NCBI GenBank assembly: GCA_964639935.1
Contig: CAZXGT010000055.1
Location: 1 to 14,095 of the forward strand
DNA length: 14,095 nucleotides
From: CALNYS01 sp964639935
GTDB lineage: Bacteria; Planctomycetota; Phycisphaerae; Phycisphaerales; UBA1924
Direction of reading: 5' to 3'
Shown here: one piece after another, positions 1 to 7,048 of the stretch
Layout of the letters: every line of letters begins with the position of its first letter
How positions within the stretch are numbered: position 1 is the stretch's first letter
The notes under the pieces: model-generated
The model's input: the letters and a program-made list of their open reading frames with translations, nothing else
The model's database searches: none
Told to the model about the DNA's origin: nothing
Translations under genes and position numbers: made by a program

Positions 1-2244
1 GAGGTCGAGGTGATGGAGGCGGGTCTGCTGAAGGCGCCGGGCAAGTGCGTCATCAACTCGCTGAATCTCGAGGAGGGCGAGGAGAAGGCGAACCGGATCA
101 TCGAGCTGGCGAGGACGTACGGGGCCGCGGTGGTGGCGGGGACGATCGATGATGATCCGGATGAGGCGATGGCGAAGACCGCCGAACGGAAGCTCGAGGT
201 CGCGGAGCGCTTGCATGAGCTGGTGGTCGACCGCGGCGGGATCCCTGAAGAAGACCTGATGTTCGACCCGCTGGTGCTCCCGGTGACGACGGGCGTCGAG
301 GCGGATCGGCGGCTGGCGCTCGAGACGGTGGAGGGGATCCGGCTCATCAGCGAGCGGTTCCCGAAGTGCCAGATCGTGGCGGGGCTCTCGAACGTTTCGT
401 TCGGGCTCGACCCGGCGGCGCGGACCGTGATGAACTCGGTGTTTCTCCATGAGTGCATCGAGGCGGGCCTGACGGCGGCGATCGTGCACGCGTCGAAGAT
501 CCTGCCGAAGACAAAGATCAGCGAAGAGCGATGGAATGCGGCGCTGGATCTGATCTACGACCGGCGTGAGAACGGAGACCCGCTGCACGCGTTCATCGAG
601 CTCTTTCAGGATGCGGAAGATGACGCGGGGGCGCGGGAGTCGATCCACGATCTGGAGATCGAGGAGCGGCTTCAGCGGCACATCATCGACGGCGAGCGCG
701 AGCGGCTTGAAGAGTCGCTCGACGAGGCCCTTGTGACGTATTCGGCGCTCGAGATCATCAACAAGCACCTGCTCGAAGGGATGAAGGTGGTCGGCGACCT
801 GTTCGGTCGCGGCGAGATGCAGCTTCCGTTTGTGCTGCAGTCTGCGGAGGTGATGAAGAAGTCGGTCGCGCATCTCGAGCCGCACATCCCGAAGGAGGAC
901 GCGACCGGTTCGAAGGCGACAATCGTTCTGGCGACGGTGCGGGGGGATGTGCACGACATCGGGAAGAACCTGGTCGACATTATCTTGTCGAACAACGGGT
1001 ACGAGGTGATCAATCTCGGGATCAAGCAGCACCTCCAGACCATTTTGGACGCGTACGGGAAGCACGAGGCGGATGCGATCGGAATGAGCGGGCTGCTCGT
1101 CAAGTCGGTGGGCGTGATGCACGAGAATCTTGAAGAGATGGCCCAGCGCGGCATCGACGCGCCGGTCCTTCTTGGCGGCGCGGCGCTGAAGCGTCATTAC
1201 GCAGAGACGACGCTTCGGGAGACGTACTCGACCGGCTCGCTGTACTACGGCGCGAACGCGTTTGACGCGCTGAAGATCATGGATCGTCTCGCGGCAGGCG
1301 ACACCGAGGAGCTCGAGAGCGCGATCCGCGAGCGGCTCGAGAAGCGCGAGCGGGCCGAGGCGATGGAGGCGAAGCGGGAGGAGGATCGCGCGGGAGGCGC
1401 GGCGGTCGCCACCGCGCCAGCCAGGAGCGATGTCTCGACGGACGCGGATGTGCCTTCGCCCCCCTTCTGGGGCGCGCGGGTCGCCGAGGAGATTCGGCTG
1501 GAGACGGTGTACGCCTACATCAATCGCATCGCCCTGTTCCGCGGGCAGTGGCAGTACAAGAAGGGGCGGCTGGCGAAAGAGGAGTACGAGCGGCAGATCG
1601 CCGAAGAGGTCGAGCCGATGTTCGAGGAGCTCAAGGCTCGGTGCGCAAGCGACGGTCTGCTTCGACCGCAGGCGGTGTGGGGATACTTCCCGTGCGCAAG
1701 CGAGGGCGAGGAGTTGATTGTCTTCGATCCGGAGGATCATGATCGCGAGGTGGAGCGGTTTACGTTCCCGCGCCAGACGAAGCGGAAGCGGCTGTGCATC
1801 TCGGACTTCTTCCGTTCCGTGGATTCGGGCGAGCGAGACGTCTTTGCGATGCACTGCGTGACGGTCGGTCCGAAGGTGACGGAGATCTGCAACGAACTCT
1901 TTGGAGACGATCGGTACAGCGAGTACCTGCACCTGCATGGGCTGGCGGTGGAGACGGCCGAGGCGTGCGCGGAGTATTGGCACAAGAAGATTCGCGAGGA
2001 ACTCGATATCGCAGCCGAGGATGCGAAGGACGTGGATGGGCTCTTCACGCAGGGGTATCGCGGATCGCGCTACTCGTTCGGGTACCCGGCGTGTCCGGAG
2101 ATGAGCGACCAGCGGAAGCTCTTTCGGCTGCTCGAGCCGGAGCGGATCGGCTGCACGCTCACGGAAAACGATCAGATCGTGCCGGAGCAGAGCACCAGCG
2201 CGATCGTCGTCCATCATCCCGAGGCGAAGTACTTCGCGATCTGA
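1..2244 (+). CDS. metH: Cobalamin-dependent methionine synthase, C-terminal three domains (5' end outside window)
   Basis: MetH transfers a methyl group from 5-methyltetrahydrofolate through cobalamin to homocysteine, making methionine in the cytosol. The frame is open from base 1 (Glu-Val-Glu-Val-Met), so the gene starts upstream; the GTG at 10 and ATG at 13 are internal. Visible residues (numbered from base 1): pterin-binding barrel about 1-205 (GLSNVSF, IVHASKI), helical cap about 221-300, B12-binding Rossmann domain about 305-430 with the DVHDIGKN motif (cobalt-ligand His 318), then MSGLLVKS and LGGAAL. A charged, Ala-rich linker lies at about 440-490, followed by the AdoMet-dependent reactivation domain to 747, with FGYPACP around 693-699. 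Counting from the cobalt-ligand His of E. coli MetH, roughly 440 residues (homocysteine domain and start of the pterin domain) should lie upstream. Some bacteria split MetH, so the presence of that domain cannot be shown here. No disruption seen. Confidence 0.97.
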   Translation, partial: EVEVMEAGLLKAPGKCVINSLNLEEGEEKANRIIELARTYGAAVVAGTIDDDPDEAMAKTAERKLEVAERLHELVVDRGGIPEEDLMFDPLVLPVTTGVEADRRLALETVEGIRLISERFPKCQIVAGLSNVSFGLDPAARTVMNSVFLHECIEAGLTAAIVHASKILPKTKISEERWNAALDLIYDRRENGDPLHAFIELFQDAEDDAGARESIHDLEIEERLQRHIIDGERERLEESLDEALVTYSALEIINKHLLEGMKVVGDLFGRGEMQLPFVLQSAEVMKKSVAHLEPHIPKEDATGSKATIVLATVRGDVHDIGKNLVDIILSNNGYEVINLGIKQHLQTILDAYGKHEADAIGMSGLLVKSVGVMHENLEEMAQRGIDAPVLLGGAALKRHYAETTLRETYSTGSLYYGANAFDALKIMDRLAAGDTEELESAIRERLEKRERAEAMEAKREEDRAGGAAVATAPARSDVSTDADVPSPPFWGARVAEEIRLETVYAYINRIALFRGQWQYKKGRLAKEEYERQIAEEVEPMFEELKARCASDGLLRPQAVWGYFPCASEGEELIVFDPEDHDREVERFTFPRQTKRKRLCISDFFRSVDSGERDVFAMHCVTVGPKVTEICNELFGDDRYSEYLHLHGLAVETAEACAEYWHKKIREELDIAAEDAKDVDGLFTQGYRGSRYSFGYPACPEMSDQRKLFRLLEPERIGCTLTENDQIVPEQSTSAIVVHHPEAKYFAI

Positions 2245-2295
2245 GGGGCGGTCCCCGACGAGGCGCCGGGGCGGAACCCTTCTCCGGGCAAGCGG

Positions 2296-2307
2296 TTGAC
2301 ACTACAG
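2296..2307 (+). repeat. Left copy of a 12-base inverted near-repeat flanking the tricorn gene
   Basis: TTGACACTACAG reads on the plus strand here. The reverse complement of 5632-5643 reads TTGACTCTACAG, which matches at 11 of 12 bases. The copies lie in the two intergenic spaces on either side of the tricorn gene, in opposite orientation. They could be operator or promoter elements, or chance. Confidence 0.35.
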
Positions 2308-2328
2308 TACGCGTCCACCCCCTTGACC

Positions 2329-2335
2329 AGGAGAG
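2329..2335 (+). promoter_or_regulatory. Ribosome binding site of the tricorn gene
   Basis: AGGAGAG lies 6 bases before the ATG at 2342 (8 bases from the end of the AGGAG core). This favours 2342 over the second in-frame ATG at 2348 as the start. Confidence 0.75.
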
Positions 2336-2341
2336 ACATCG

Positions 2342-5300
2342 ATGCGCATGGTTTCCCTCGTTCTCGCCGCGCTTGCGAGCGCCGGCGTCGCCCTCGCTCA
2401 GGGTGAAGTCAGCACGAATTGGTTCCGTTCACCCGCCGTGAGCCCCGATGGAAAGACGGTGGTCTTCACGCACGCGGGGGATCTGTACTCGGTGTCGATC
2501 GACGGCGGGCGCGCGGTTCCCCTGACGGTGCACGAGGCGTATGAGACGCGGCCCGTTTTCAGCCGCGACGGATCGATGCTGGCGTTCGCGTCGGATCGGC
2601 ACGGGAACTTCGATGTGTTCGTGATGCCGAGCGAGGGCGGCGCGGCGACGCGTCTCACGCATCATCAGTCGGACGACCATCCGACGGATTTCGCGCCGGA
2701 CGGGAGCGCGGTGCTCTTTCACAGCTCCCGGGGGGATGACGTTGACAGCGCGCTGTTTCCGACGGCGCGACTTCCCGAGCTGTACCGGGTGTCGATCGAA
2801 GGCGGGACTCCGGAGATGGTGCTGACGAGCCCGGCGGTGGAGGCTCGCTACGACCGGAGCGGCGGGCGGATGCTCTACGAGATCGTCAAGGGGTATGAGG
2901 ATCCGCTCCGCAAGCATCACACGTCGTCGGTGACGCGGGAGATCTGGGTCTACGACGTCGCCAGCGGCAGGCACACGGAGCTCACGGACTACAAGGGCGA
3001 AGATCGGGACCCGGAGTGGACGAGCGATAATCGCGGCTTCTATTTCCTCTCGGAGCGCGAGGGCGCCATGAACGTTTTTCGGCAGACGCTCCGCCCGGGG
3101 CTTGAGCCGAAGCGGTTGACGAACTTCGAGAATCACCCCGTGCGTGATCTCTCGGCGTCGCCCGAAGGGACGGTGGTCTTCAGTTGGCATGGCGAGCTGT
3201 ACCGGATGATCCGGGACGGGAAGCCCGAGCGGATCGAGATCGAGGTCACGGTCGAAGGGCGCGGCGACGAGATGATCGCGAGGACAGAGCGATCGGGGGC
3301 GACGGAGTTCGCCGTCTCCCCGAACGGAAAAGAGATCGCGTTCGTCGTGCGCGGCGAGGTGTTCGTGACGAGCGTGGACTTCGGCACGACGCGGCGAATC
3401 ACGAGCACGCCGGAGCAGGAGCGCAGCGTTCATTTCTCGCCGGACGGTCGTTCGATCGTCTATGCGGGCGAACGCGGGGGTTCATGGAACGTGTACGAGG
3501 CGTCGCTGGCGGACGATGATGAGTTGTACTTCTTCAGCGCGACGAAGATCGAGGAGAGGCCGCTGATCGCCACGGATGCGGAGGAGTTCCAGCCGCGATA
3601 CTCGCCGGACGGCGAGAAGGTGGCGTACCTGCACAACCGCTCGGCGATTCACGTCTACGACATCGAGAGCGGCGAGACCGAGACGGCGCTCCCCGCGGAC
3701 TGGTACTACTCGTACTCAGACGGGGATCATTGGTTACGGTGGTCGCCCGATAGCGAGTGGCTCGCCGTGCACTTTTACGACCGCGGGCGAGCGTTCGTGC
3801 ACGAGGCGGGTGTCGTTCCGGCCGATGGCTCGACGCGGCCGATGGATCTCTCGAAGTCCGGCTACGACGACGTGCGTCCGCACTGGGCGATGGACGGAGG
3901 CGCGGTCGCGTGGGCGACGGCGCGATACGGGAAGCGGAGCCACGGCTCGTGGGGCGCGGAGTACGACGTGGTCGCGAGCTTTTTGACGCAGGACGCGTGG
4001 GATCGATTCCGTCTCAGCAAGGAGGAGTACGAGCTCCGCAAGGAGCGTGAGGAGACCGAAAACAAGAAGGATGAACCCGAGGAGGAGAACGCGGAGAAAG
4101 AGGAGGCGAAGGACGAGAACGGGGTTTCGCCGGTGGCGATCGAGGAGAAGGGCCTTGAGGCGCGGACGGAGAGGCTCACGATTCACTCGTCGGACCTCGG
4201 GGAGTTCGCTCTGACATCCGGCGGCGAGAAGCTTTTCTACCTCGCTCGGTTCGAGAAGGGATACGACCTCTGGGTCCGCGATTTCCGTGAGGAATCGACG
4301 AAGATTCTGACCAAGCTCGGAGCGGGCGACGCCTCGATGATTCTCTCGGAGGACGAGAAGACGATCTTCCTCCTCGCAGACGGTTCGCTCTCGAAGATCG
4401 ACGCGTCAAGCGGCGCCAAGACGCCGATCTCGTTCGCGGCTGAACTGCGGATCAACGCTTCGGAGGAGCGCGAGTACCTCTTCGAGCATGTCTGGCGTCA
4501 GACGATGCAGAAGTTCTATCGACCGGACATGCACGGTGTGGATTGGGCTTTTTATCGAGAACAGTATGAGCCGAAGCTTGAGGGGATCACGAACAACCGC
4601 GACCTGGCAATCGTGTTCTCCGAGATGCTGGGCGAGCTCAACGCGTCGCACACGGGCGGACGCTATCGCCCGGGACGCGAGGACGGCGACGCGTCGACGG
4701 CGTCGCTCGGAGCGTTCTTGGAGCAGAACGACGCTGGCCTGCGGATCGTCGAGATCATGACGGGCGGGCCGCTTGACCGGTCGGATGTGGAGATCAAGGA
4801 AGGGATGGTGATCCGGGCGATCGATGGAGAGTCGGTTGCCGGGGCCAACCTCAGCGCGCTTCTCGACGGCAAGGCGGGCGCCCGCGTCCGTCTGTCGGTT
4901 GAGCGCGAGGGCGGCGACCGATTCGATCAGGTTGTCAGGCCGGTGTCCCAGGGCGAAGAGGGACGCCTGCGCTACGACCGGTGGGTCGAGCAACGTCGCG
5001 CGATCGTCGATGAGGCGTCAGGCGGACGGCTGGGCTATGTGCATGTCCAGGGGATGAACGACCCGTCGTTTCGCGACGTGTACTCTGAGGTCCTGGGGCG
5101 GTACTTCGATCGCGAAGGCTTGATCGTCGACACCCGCTTCAACGGCGGTGGATGGCTTCATGATGATCTCGTGACGTTCCTGACCGGTCATCGCTACGTT
5201 GACCTCTACCCGCGCGACGACGCGTCCCCCGATGCGACGTACCTCGGCGACACGTCGCGGCGGTGGACAAAGCCGTCGATCGTCGTGATGAGCGAGGGGA

Positions 5301-5599
5301 ACTACTCGGACGCGCACTTCTTCCCTTGGGCGTACACGGAGCTCGGCATCGGCGAGACGGTTGGCATGCCCGTGCCGGGCACGTCGACGGCGGTGTGGTG
5401 GGAGCGTCTGCACACGGGCGATCTGATCTTCGGGATCCCACAGGTCGGCACCAAAGGCGACGCGGGGGTGTATCTCGAGAACCAAGAGCTGCTCCCGACG
5501 CACCTCGTGGAACTGCGACCGGAGGATGCGGCGGCGGGGCGTGACACGCAGCTTGAGGAAGCGGTTCGCCGACTTCTCGACGCTGTGGACACGAAGTAG
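2342..5599 (+). CDS. Exported tricorn-type serine protease (beta-propellers, PDZ, S41-like core)
   Basis: Tricorn proteases cleave oligopeptides into short peptides. This 1085-residue protein is close to the Thermoplasma enzyme (1071) in length. It starts with a signal peptide (hydrophobic residues 4-18, Ala-Leu-Ala cleavage site before Gln20), so it should act in the periplasm or outside, whereas archaeal tricorn is cytosolic. TolB-like propeller repeats fill about 28-690 (repeated SPDG-type turns followed by a beta strand). A Glu/Lys-rich insertion lies at 561-594. Then come a helical domain (about 705-780), a PDZ domain (about 788-875) and the S41-like core to the end. Candidate catalytic residues are Ser769-His770 (ASHTGG), Ser989 with Asp990 (NYSDAHFF) and Glu1046 (YLENQ), with the glycine-rich oxyanion region at 935-937. 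The His-Ser spacing (219) and Ser-Glu spacing (57) almost equal those of Thermoplasma tricorn (219 and 58), so an active enzyme is likely. No operon partner is evident. Confidence 0.95.
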   Translation: MRMVSLVLAALASAGVALAQGEVSTNWFRSPAVSPDGKTVVFTHAGDLYSVSIDGGRAVPLTVHEAYETRPVFSRDGSMLAFASDRHGNFDVFVMPSEGGAATRLTHHQSDDHPTDFAPDGSAVLFHSSRGDDVDSALFPTARLPELYRVSIEGGTPEMVLTSPAVEARYDRSGGRMLYEIVKGYEDPLRKHHTSSVTREIWVYDVASGRHTELTDYKGEDRDPEWTSDNRGFYFLSEREGAMNVFRQTLRPGLEPKRLTNFENHPVRDLSASPEGTVVFSWHGELYRMIRDGKPERIEIEVTVEGRGDEMIARTERSGATEFAVSPNGKEIAFVVRGEVFVTSVDFGTTRRITSTPEQERSVHFSPDGRSIVYAGERGGSWNVYEASLADDDELYFFSATKIEERPLIATDAEEFQPRYSPDGEKVAYLHNRSAIHVYDIESGETETALPADWYYSYSDGDHWLRWSPDSEWLAVHFYDRGRAFVHEAGVVPADGSTRPMDLSKSGYDDVRPHWAMDGGAVAWATARYGKRSHGSWGAEYDVVASFLTQDAWDRFRLSKEEYELRKEREETENKKDEPEEENAEKEEAKDENGVSPVAIEEKGLEARTERLTIHSSDLGEFALTSGGEKLFYLARFEKGYDLWVRDFREESTKILTKLGAGDASMILSEDEKTIFLLADGSLSKIDASSGAKTPISFAAELRINASEEREYLFEHVWRQTMQKFYRPDMHGVDWAFYREQYEPKLEGITNNRDLAIVFSEMLGELNASHTGGRYRPGREDGDASTASLGAFLEQNDAGLRIVEIMTGGPLDRSDVEIKEGMVIRAIDGESVAGANLSALLDGKAGARVRLSVEREGGDRFDQVVRPVSQGEEGRLRYDRWVEQRRAIVDEASGGRLGYVHVQGMNDPSFRDVYSEVLGRYFDREGLIVDTRFNGGGWLHDDLVTFLTGHRYVDLYPRDDASPDATYLGDTSRRWTKPSIVVMSEGNYSDAHFFPWAYTELGIGETVGMPVPGTSTAVWWERLHTGDLIFGIPQVGTKGDAGVYLENQELLPTHLVELRPEDAAAGRDTQLEEAVRRLLDAVDTK

Positions 5600-5708
5600 C
5601 GCGCGACGATTCAGGGCTCGCTCATCCCCGGCTGTAGAGTCAAGTCGGTCAGTCGAGAGATGGGCGCTTGGGATGTGGGGCGTCGTTCGGGGAGCGGAGA
5701 GGACACGC
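5600..5708. other. Intergenic space before the esterase remnant
   Basis: The spacer has no clear terminator for the tricorn gene. A weak promoter could be read as TTCAGG (5610-5615) with TGTAGA (5633-5638) 17 bases further on, but the match is poor. GGAGAGGA at 5696-5703 is a fair ribosome binding site for a GTG start at 5709. An ATG at 5673 in the same frame is the alternative start. Confidence 0.35.
5632..5643 (-). repeat. Right copy of the 12-base inverted near-repeat flanking the tricorn gene
   Basis: The minus strand reads TTGACTCTACAG, differing from 2296-2307 at one base. It lies between the tricorn stop and the start of the esterase-like gene. No third copy was noticed in the window. 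Confidence 0.35.
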
Positions 5709-7044
5709 GTGCATCGGTTGGCGGTTCGCGCGGCGGCGGAGCACGCAGAGAAGTTCTCCTCTATCGAGGAGGTCGATCTTGGCCTGCTGCTCGAGCGCAT
5801 CGGGGATGCCCGGCTTGTACTGATCGGAGAGACGACGCATGGAACCAGCGAGTTCTACGACATGCGCGCGCGAATCACGCGGGAGCTTGTCAATCGAAAA
5901 GGGTTCTCGACGGTCGGGCCCGAAGGGGACTGGCCGAACGTGAGCACGCTTGATCGGCTCGTCCGGGATCGGCCCGAAGCGCCGCCGCTTCGCGAGCCTC
6001 CCTTCTCTTGTTTTCCAACGTGGATGTGCCGAAACGAGGAGGTGGAGCGGTTTATCGAGGATTTGAGGGCGTCGAATCTCACCCGTCCGGCTGATGAGCG
6101 GGCACGATTGTACGGGCTCGATCTCTACAGCCCCGCCAACTCGATCGGCGTGGTGGTGGATTATCTCGAGGAGCGGAATCCGGCCGCTGCTAAGGAAGCC
6201 AGGACGCTCTACTCGTGCTTTTCGCCTTGGGAGCGGGATCCCGCGCGCTACGGTCGGGATGCGGCGACGGGTCGGATGCGGGAGTGCGAGTTCTGAAAGA
6301 TCTGCTCGATGAGCGGCTCGCCGCTTCCTGCGTCGATGGAGAGCGACTCTTTGACGCTGAGCGGAACGGTGAGGTGGTTCGGGATGTCAAGGCGTACTAC
6401 CGATCGATGGACGAGGGCGCGGCGTCGAGCTGGACCCTTCTGGATCGGCNNNNNNNNNNNNNNNNNNNNNNNNNNNNNNNNNNNNNNNNNNNNNNNNNNN
6501 NNNNNNNNNNNNNNNNNNNNNNNNNNNNNNNNNNNNNNNNNNNNNNNNNGCGAAAGCGGTCGTGTGGCCGCACAACTCGCACGTCGGGGACGCGTCGGCG
6601 ACGGAGATGGGCGATTCCGGAGAGATCAACATCGGCAGTCTGGCGAGAAGAGCCTTCGGCGGCGGGGCGTACCTCATCGGTTTCGGGACGCATTGCGGCG
6701 AAGCGGTCGCGTCGGATCGCTGAGGCGGCGCAACGCGGATCAAGCGCGTTAGGCCGTCGCTTAATGGAAGCCACGAGCGGCTGTGTCACGAGGCTGGGCT
6801 ATCGCGGTTCTTATTGCCGCTGCGCCAGTCGTAAGACGTTTATTCAGCGTTCAAGCCCAAGCGACTGGAGCGGGCGATCGGCGTGATCTATCGACCGGAG
6901 ACGGAGCGCGCGAGTCACTACTCTCGTGCTTCGCTCGCGGGGCAGTTTGACAAATACATCTGGTTCAATGAGACGCACGCGGTGACGCCGCTGTCGATGC
7001 GGCGTGTTGAGGATGCCCCGGAGACCTATCCGTGTGGGCTTTGA
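5709..7044 (+). pseudogene. Erythromycin-esterase-family gene, disrupted by a frameshift and two stop codons
   Basis: The family (PF05139) includes the macrolide-lactone esterases EreA and EreB, but most members have unknown substrates. The GTG at 5709 is chosen for its GGAGAGGA site; ATG 5673 is possible. Numbering from 5709, the active-site pattern is present: GETTHGTSEFY with Glu41 and His44, Arg53, and EGDW with Glu72, a constant two-residue offset from EreB Glu43, His46, Arg55 and Glu74. FPTWMCRNEEVERFIEDLR and YGLDLYS follow. The frame ends at TGA 6294-6296, but recognisable family sequence (VLKDLLDER ... SSWTLLDR) continues in another frame from 6290, as if one G were missing. After the N gap, KAVVWPHNSHVGDA and LERAIGVIYRPETER run in one frame to TGA 7042-7044, broken by TGA at 6721 (where the family usually has Trp) and TAA at 6832. 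The faults all lie within about 300 bases of the gap, so assembly error is possible. As read, no full-length protein can be made; the intact 5' open frame is 5709-6296. Confidence 0.85.
6450..6549. other. Assembly gap of 100 N inside the esterase remnant
   Basis: The run is exactly 100 N, a conventional placeholder. The flanking protein reads ...WTLLDR and AKAVVW..., and family members usually have only some 15-20 residues between these points. The real missing length is therefore probably nearer 50-60 bases, unless something is inserted there. Confidence 0.95.
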
Positions 7045-7048
7045 GGCG

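Larger units (their letters stand above)
2245..2341. other. Intergenic space between metH and the tricorn gene
   Basis: This 97-base spacer holds a possible weak hairpin (CCCCG at 2253-2257, CGGGG at 2267-2271, nine-base loop) just after the metH stop. It has no T-tract, so it is at best a poor terminator. A TTGACA hexamer sits at 2296-2301, but no convincing -10 lies 16-18 bases downstream. TACAGT at 2303-2308 resembles a -10 but has no good -35. The ribosome binding site of the next gene closes the spacer. Confidence 0.4.

Noticed and set aside
2296..2328. A classical promoter from TTGACA at 2296
   Set aside because: No acceptable -10 hexamer occurs 16-18 bases downstream; the spacing and sequence do not fit.
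2429..3433. Long minus-strand open frame (334 codons) opposite the tricorn gene
   Set aside because: Its translation is Arg/Pro/His-rich with no family resemblance, and the plus strand carries a clear tricorn protein. It is a by-product of G+C-rich codon use.
5709..7044. A functional macrolide-resistance gene
   Set aside because: The family is broad and mostly of unknown substrate, and this copy cannot give a full-length product as read.
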